In this document: positions 59,368 to 64,000 of the stretch, in pieces
Layout: each line of letters begins with the position of its first letter
Position numbering within the stretch: the stretch's first letter is position 1
NCBI GenBank assembly: GCA_015179125.1
Contig: WHVA01000085.1
Location: 124,001 to 188,000 of the forward strand
Length of the DNA stretch: 64,000 bases
DNA from: Gautieria morchelliformis
Taxonomy: Eukaryota; Basidiomycota; Agaricomycetes; Gomphales; Gomphaceae
Direction of reading: 5' to 3'
Notes under the pieces: model-generated
Seen by the model: only the letters and a program-made list of their open reading frames with translations
What the model was told of the DNA's origin: nothing
The model's database searches: none
Position numbers and translations under genes: made by a program

Positions 59368-60416
59368 TGTGGTTTGCTCTAGAAACAAAGGCTAGCGAGA
59401 GATGCAGAATATGCAAGCAAAGTGATGTGCGGTTAGCGTTGTCACGCGTCACGCTGGGTTGATCGAGGCCATGAAGAGGTCATGCTAAGTCGCCAAAGGG
59501 TTAAAGTGGGAAAAATAGGCACTACATGAGCCGCATCTACATCACTAGTTTGTGTATCAAGTATTTTTGAATTGGCCTGTGGGGCCACCAAAATGATTTC
59601 AACTTTTAAAATTTGACCCTTATGATCAACTGGAGGAGTGCTGCGCAGCGCATAGGCTCGAATCGTGGCATCTCCGGAGAGCGTGGCGACTGCAGTGGTA
59701 TTCGGTGCCGGAACACCGTCAAAAAATCCATACGGCTTGAAGTAGTATACATGGGAGAGCCCAGAGAAGACAGGCTGTCAGGGAGGGTAGACGAAATACC
59801 TACATCGGGGCTTAATATATTGATCTTGTTTACAATTAAAACTGAACGAGCATGCAAGGAGGTGCCAGCCAGACATACTAATTACTAATGCTTCGAGTTT
59901 TGCCCTGCCAGTGCGGGAGTCAACGGACAAGCACTACCAGTTCAATTGATTCACAAAGGCAAGAGATATGTGCGCATGCTGGTAGTCCCTTGTTGATTAG
60001 ACTTGTGAAAATCAAAGATTTGAACTACGTGTCACCCATCACAGCTACGCCGAAAAAGGTTCCTATTCGGGGGCTAGGCTTGCAAGCGCTTAGTGCGACA
60101 TCCAGTGGTGTGCAAGCTCAATCATCACGAGCGGAAGATCCGGATATAATTTGGCTCAGACCATTACTGAAGCTTGAAAATATAAATTGATTCACTGGCA
60201 CGGTATAGCTTACTATCTTAAGTACCAACCTCGGTGATCATGCACTGGACTGCAATACACCACTCCCAAACATCAGATCAACTTTGTTTCGCCTATAGGG
60301 CAATCAGTACGAGGTTCACTGAGCTCAAGATAATCCTACCTATCCCAGATCAATACACCGTCACCTTTCCGTCGGAAGTGCATAACACGATGGAAAGGAA
60401 CCTGCATGCACAAGAC
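59368..60416. other. Gene-poor stretch between TIM9 and RNA-repair gene (1.05 kb)
   Basis: Two plus-strand frames (59613-59888 and 59888-60190) have no recognisable content. A T-loop-like GGCTCGAATCG at 59667-59677 lacks matching stems, so no tRNA is called. This stretch should contain the promoter of TIM9 and 3' UTR of the RNA-repair gene. Confidence 0.45.
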
Positions 60417-63400
60417 TTAGAAGGTTCTGAAAACAATATCTAATGCTTGACTCACAAAATCCTCATGTTCTACATCCCGCTTCCAATTTGGCAGCGGCAT
60501 CTCTTTGAGGCCGGAAAACCGATCTTCATAGCCAATAAGGTAATCTTCTGGGTTCAGCTCCCGATCCCACAGAATCCGATAGTAGACATCTGAGCTGGTT
60601 CGCAGTTTCGGAGCAGGCACGTGTGGTGTATGTCTACCTTTTAACTGATGGGGACGGTTCTTTTTGGACTGCTTTGACGAGATTGGCACAAACGCGGCAT
60701 CCGAGTCGTAATCCGACAGCTCCGCGACATCCTCATCGTTGGACAGGTCCTCATAAGGCTCGATACCACTATTTGGCCATGCAGGGGGAGTGGTGATGCT
60801 CTTGGGAAGCTGCGATGAACCGACCCTCGAAAGAGAGACGAACATTTCAGTAGGGTCGTAAAATGTTTCATTGCGCCGTAGTTGATTCTCAAACGAGAGT
60901 AGAGTAGTCTCAACCTTCTCAGTTGATGTGGGTGTGTGTATCCTGGGACTAATACCTAGGAGGTAGAAGCTTTGCGATCCTGTCGCTTGGTTGGCATCAA
61001 CCAGTCGACTCGGCCATAGCCGTACTGTCCAGTCCGGAAGCGAGGTCTGTAAGTGCACCAATAGCTGCCACAGATAGCGAGCTGGTGAGCATCTGTACAA
61101 TAAAAGTATCACGATAAGGCTTACATAGGGCAATCTCGATTCAACATAACTAATCCAGGCTCGAGCTTTGGCGGTGCTGCTACCCCAAAGTATCAAATCG
61201 ACCTTGATGTAAGACTCGTGTGAGGACATAAAGATTGACTGGAATTTTTTTCCACAAATTCCCCCTGATCCGCACAGCTCAGCCCACTGGAGTCCATCCG
61301 CTAATTGTCGATTGGCATTGGTGAAAGACGAGACGATGGCATTCAGTGTATGCCGGTTAGCGTTCTGTACGACGTTAAACACCGGCTTCTCGATGGTCAT
61401 GATTACCATGGGCTCCTGACCCACGGCACGCGTGTAAGTCGACGAATCACTGACCCCGGGGATCGTCACAGCATCTTGTGCCCAATCCCAATCGGCATAA
61501 GTGGCAAAGAATGCATGGATCAGCTGCGTGGCCGACTGATCTGGCGGAGAGAGGAGCGTAATGCGAGTCAGAAGAAGAGTCAGATGTATTCCACCGAGGT
61601 AACCGAGCCGGGAAGCAAATATTCCTTGAGAAACACAGAAAAGTTTCAGCGCACGGTGAGCCAAACGGAATGCAGGGAGAGATGACGCTGGGATTGCGCG
61701 CAGTACTGCAAGTATATCCCTATAAGCATTCAGAGTGCGAAGCGATGGCGCGGGTAACAAGAAGACAGAGTCTGTGGGCGAGAGCGTATGGATTTGATCC
61801 CAGCTGTAAAGATTTTCAATCAAGACATAATCACGCAGTGCGGCACTTCTCTCAAGCACGCACCTTTCCACAAGTTTCCTAGCCGAACAATATTGCATAT
61901 CAACATGTACATTCCCGATCATAAGCTCCATCACCGGAACTCTTGCGTTCTTGACGAACCTCTTAACAATTACTGTAGAAGGATCTGCCTTCTCGGCGAC
62001 CCCAGTATTGTCATGTGGCTTCGGGGCTGACTTGTGCAGCAGAGCCCTAGCCAGAGACCAGAAGGTGGGCGGAGGGATATTCCCTACAACGAGAACATCA
62101 ACGTCACTGTCCTGGGTGTCGACTCCAAGTCCAAAGCTCCCAACAGGTACAAACTCGAACCTGACCACAGAGCTGGAGGCAGTCGCTGCAAGCTGGGAGT
62201 CATTGACACCGACGGCAGAGCGACTCGGAACTTTGAGTGATAAGACGGCCTGAAGGGTGGATGTAACACAGTTCCTTTCGTCTCGTTGGCTTGTGGTGGG
62301 GTATCCATTATGGTGACGTACAGTCTTATCGAGTTCTTGGTCTGAAATGGTCGCATGAAATCTGGTGACACCATGGGAGTCACCGTGCACAGCTTCCATC
62401 GCTGGCTTATCTTTCGGATCTACGCCCAAAGAGAATGACGCCGTCAGACCATAATGGTCACTGGCCTCGCCTCCCAGCCCGAATTTCTCAATGACGAGCA
62501 TGTTAATCCCCGCGTCGTGCCGCACCCATATCCTATCATACCGCTGTGGTGAGCGGTTATTTTTAACAGTTTCTGCAGCCAAAACATTGGAGTTAGGATC
62601 GTAGGTCGCGCCCCCGTATTCACTTCCGTGAAGGGTTAGCCAGACGTCAATGAAATTGTCCATAATCAACGGGGGGATCGGTTCGGATGTGGGGACGTTG
62701 AAATCACCCATTATGATCCATGGAGATGAAAGATGATGTTGCTTAAGAAATTGAAGGAGTACCTTGAGCTCATCCAATTTGGCACGAAGCTGAGAAGCCT
62801 CTAGACCAGCCGCTAGATGGACAGCTGAAATAATGAAGGGATCAGCATCACGACGAGGAACGTGAAGAATCGCCGCGGGTTTGTGCTTGTGCAACTGAAT
62901 GTATTCCCATGTAAAACCAAACCCTTCCTGTGAGAGACAAACAATGTTGCGTTCGTTTGGGAGGACACTGTTAGGATCGTGTGTACACCAGGGCCAACGC
63001 GCTCGTATGCCAGGGTCAGCTGCGAGAAGTCGAAGAGACTCGTCCGTCACTTCTTGAAGGCAGACAAGATCAGGAACGGGCTGCAAGGCAAGAAGGGTGG
63101 AGAGTAGCGCATTGAGACGTGGTCCTGTGGGAATTCTGGCGTCGTGAAGTACATTATATGTTGCAAGTGTGAATGTTTTCGCCTGCGACGGTGCTGGGAG
63201 GCATGGCATCCATTTCTTAGGTCCAAAACGGTAAGTATCCGGGACCAGGGCCGCTACGGTTGATTCGCGATGGGGTAAATCATCTGGAGAAAGAAGGATC
63301 TCCTCGCAGATATCCATTCGGCCCTCTGCATTTGATTTGCGGAGGATGACCACACTGTATACATCCCACTCGACGACCTGTTCGAGAAGCAATTCCCCCT

Positions 63401-63839
63401 TTCTCCGGAGAAATGCGGAAGAGCGATCCCGACTCTGGGTTTGGCCAAGAGTAAGATGGGGAACGAAAGGACGCCCAGAATAACCGACTGCTGAACTAAC
63501 AACGTCCCAGAGGCGATGCACATTGCTGGCTTGTGAAGGCCCAAGGAATACTGTGTCGTAATAGCGCTGCTCGAAGTTGCCCACTTTGTCCAGCTTGAAA
63601 GAGAAAGGCTGGATGTTTGCTTTTGCTAGAGCTTCGCGTATGAGAGAGCATGCTGTGGGAAGCGCAGGAGGCTCGACGAAAGGATATACAAATGTGAGGT
63701 GGGATGTCCAGCGAGGGAAAGACTTGTCATTTGCCGAGCGAAGAGGATTTATGAGTGCTTGGATATGGGCAGGAGGCAAGATCACTAGGGCGGTGGACCA
63801 AGAGCTAAGACGTGGTACTGGTGGTGTGCTGGACGCCAT
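60417..63839 (-). CDS. Four-domain RNA end-repair fusion: 2H phosphoesterase + EEP phosphatase + PAP-type nucleotidyltransferase + MJ1316
   Basis: A single exon of 1,141 codons. Residues 12-190: 2H phosphoesterase (LigT/AKAP7 type), with both catalytic triads HLT at 47-49 and 128-130. About 222-470: endonuclease/exonuclease/phosphatase fold, FTLATYNVLHD, DLVCLQEV, WIIMGDFN, RYDRIWVRHD and EASDHYGL, so the acid, Asn and His residues are kept. About 560-860: nucleotidyltransferase of the poly(A)/tRNA nucleotidyltransferase class, FVPVGSFGLGVDTQDSDVDV with the G-S and D-x-D metal site, VPVMELMIGNVHVDMQY as the third acid, and LGYLGGIHLTLLLTRITLLS as the helical palm. Acidic linker, then the C-terminal MJ1316/DUF504 domain, VYYRILWDRELNPEDYLIGY then EDRFSGLKEMPLPNW. 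Known families predict 2',3'-cyclic phosphate opening, phosphate removal and nucleotide addition. Activity of each domain is inferred. Confidence 0.9.
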   Translation of the reverse strand: MASSTPPVPRLSSWSTALVILPPAHIQALINPLRSANDKSFPRWTSHLTFVYPFVEPPALPTACSLIREALAKANIQPFSFKLDKVGNFEQRYYDTVFLGPSQASNVHRLWDVVSSAVGYSGRPFVPHLTLGQTQSRDRSSAFLRRKGELLLEQVVEWDVYSVVILRKSNAEGRMDICEEILLSPDDLPHRESTVAALVPDTYRFGPKKWMPCLPAPSQAKTFTLATYNVLHDARIPTGPRLNALLSTLLALQPVPDLVCLQEVTDESLRLLAADPGIRARWPWCTHDPNSVLPNERNIVCLSQEGFGFTWEYIQLHKHKPAAILHVPRRDADPFIISAVHLAAGLEASQLRAKLDELKVLLQFLKQHHLSSPWIIMGDFNVPTSEPIPPLIMDNFIDVWLTLHGSEYGGATYDPNSNVLAAETVKNNRSPQRYDRIWVRHDAGINMLVIEKFGLGGEASDHYGLTASFSLGVDPKDKPAMEAVHGDSHGVTRFHATISDQELDKTVRHHNGYPTTSQRDERNCVTSTLQAVLSLKVPSRSAVGVNDSQLAATASSSVVRFEFVPVGSFGLGVDTQDSDVDVLVVGNIPPPTFWSLARALLHKSAPKPHDNTGVAEKADPSTVIVKRFVKNARVPVMELMIGNVHVDMQYCSARKLVERCVLERSAALRDYVLIENLYSWDQIHTLSPTDSVFLLPAPSLRTLNAYRDILAVLRAIPASSLPAFRLAHRALKLFCVSQGIFASRLGYLGGIHLTLLLTRITLLSPPDQSATQLIHAFFATYADWDWAQDAVTIPGVSDSSTYTRAVGQEPMVIMTIEKPVFNVVQNANRHTLNAIVSSFTNANRQLADGLQWAELCGSGGICGKKFQSIFMSSHESYIKVDLILWGSSTAKARAWISYVESRLPYVSLIVILLLYRCSPARYLWQLLVHLQTSLPDWTVRLWPSRLVDANQATGSQSFYLLGISPRIHTPTSTEKVETTLLSFENQLRRNETFYDPTEMFVSLSRVGSSQLPKSITTPPAWPNSGIEPYEDLSNDEDVAELSDYDSDAAFVPISSKQSKKNRPHQLKGRHTPHVPAPKLRTSSDVYYRILWDRELNPEDYLIGYEDRFSGLKEMPLPNWKRDVEHEDFVSQALDIVFRTF

Positions 63840-64000
63840 GGATCGATTGTAAAGTAAAATTTTCTGGATTGTCCCTCGTGGTAAGAAAACAGTATTATAG
63901 TGTTCGCAAGTGACTCAAACCAAGCGTGCAGCATCGCAAATCTGCCGGGTGACTCTAATTAGCACAGTTGACATCAACGTCTGACACCGCCAACCGCTCG
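63840..64000. promoter_or_regulatory. 5' flank of the RNA-repair gene
   Basis: 161 bp to the window end with an AT-rich segment around 63854-63870 and a TATAG-like stretch near 63895. Too short to say more; the neighbouring gene lies outside the window. Confidence 0.3.

Noticed and set aside
59660-59685. tRNA-like T-loop GGCTCGAATC
   Set aside because: The five-base T stem does not pair and no acceptor or anticodon arm can be built around it.
59613-60190. Two plus-strand frames before the RNA-repair gene, candidate small genes
   Set aside because: No homology-like motifs, no Kozak-like start, random codon use; the region is better explained as flanking DNA.

Overview
The window is nuclear DNA from a filamentous basidiomycete, most likely a mushroom-forming Agaricomycete. 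Evidence: genes are packed a few dozen to a few hundred bases apart on both strands; almost every gene is cut by many very short GT..AG introns (about 44-75 nt); translated products match fungal families (Avo2-like TORC2 subunit, Faf1, DUF7719, GPH-type sucrose transporter, Dal5-type permease); and there are no operons, Shine-Dalgarno sites, CRISPR arrays or recognisable tRNA/rRNA genes. I saw no transposon. Most open reading frames are exons, so spans below are start-codon to stop-codon with introns inferred by eye.

Layout. 1-6.8 kb: 3' truncated Phe-tRNA synthetase beta (-), Avo2-like ankyrin protein (+), sucrose/alpha-glucoside MFS transporter (+). 6.8-12.1 kb: Bsd2/Ndfip-like membrane adaptor (-), a RING protein with two zinc modules (+), a short unknown (-), EMC10 (+). 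12.5-18.3 kb: SLX4 nuclease scaffold (+), folylpolyglutamate synthase (-), a stand-alone BRCT protein resembling the Rev1 N-terminus (+). 18.8-27.6 kb: EFR3 (+), VPS52 (-), RPN11 (+), ELP4 (+). 27.8-35.7 kb: mitochondrial-type thiolase (+), allantoate-family permease (+), a disordered basic nuclear-looking protein (+), ribosomal protein S1/S3a (+). After a 1.45-kb gap come APRT (+), a GH47/EDEM-type mannosidase with a PA domain (-), a double UPF0148 zinc-ribbon protein (+) and an Arg/Asp-rich unknown (+). 44.7-48.7 kb: Faf1-like ribosome biogenesis factor (-), DUF7719 membrane protein (+), an unknown helical protein (-). 49.5-55.4 kb: Dicer (+). 55.5-63.8 kb, all on the minus strand: COX8/COX7C, aldehyde dehydrogenase, TIM9, and a single-exon 1,140-residue fusion of 2H phosphoesterase, EEP phosphatase, PAP-type nucleotidyltransferase and MJ1316 (DUF504) domains.

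The two most interesting loci are the last fusion, which looks like a complete RNA end-repair machine in one polypeptide, and the Dicer, whose helicase ATP-binding motifs are visibly destroyed while both RNase III domains look intact. Many neighbours are divergent pairs sharing a promoter of about 9-125 bp (PheRS/Avo2, Bsd2/RING, unknown/EMC10, VPS52/RPN11, EDEM/UPF0148, Faf1/DUF7719). Most genes are unrelated housekeeping functions rather than a pathway cluster.
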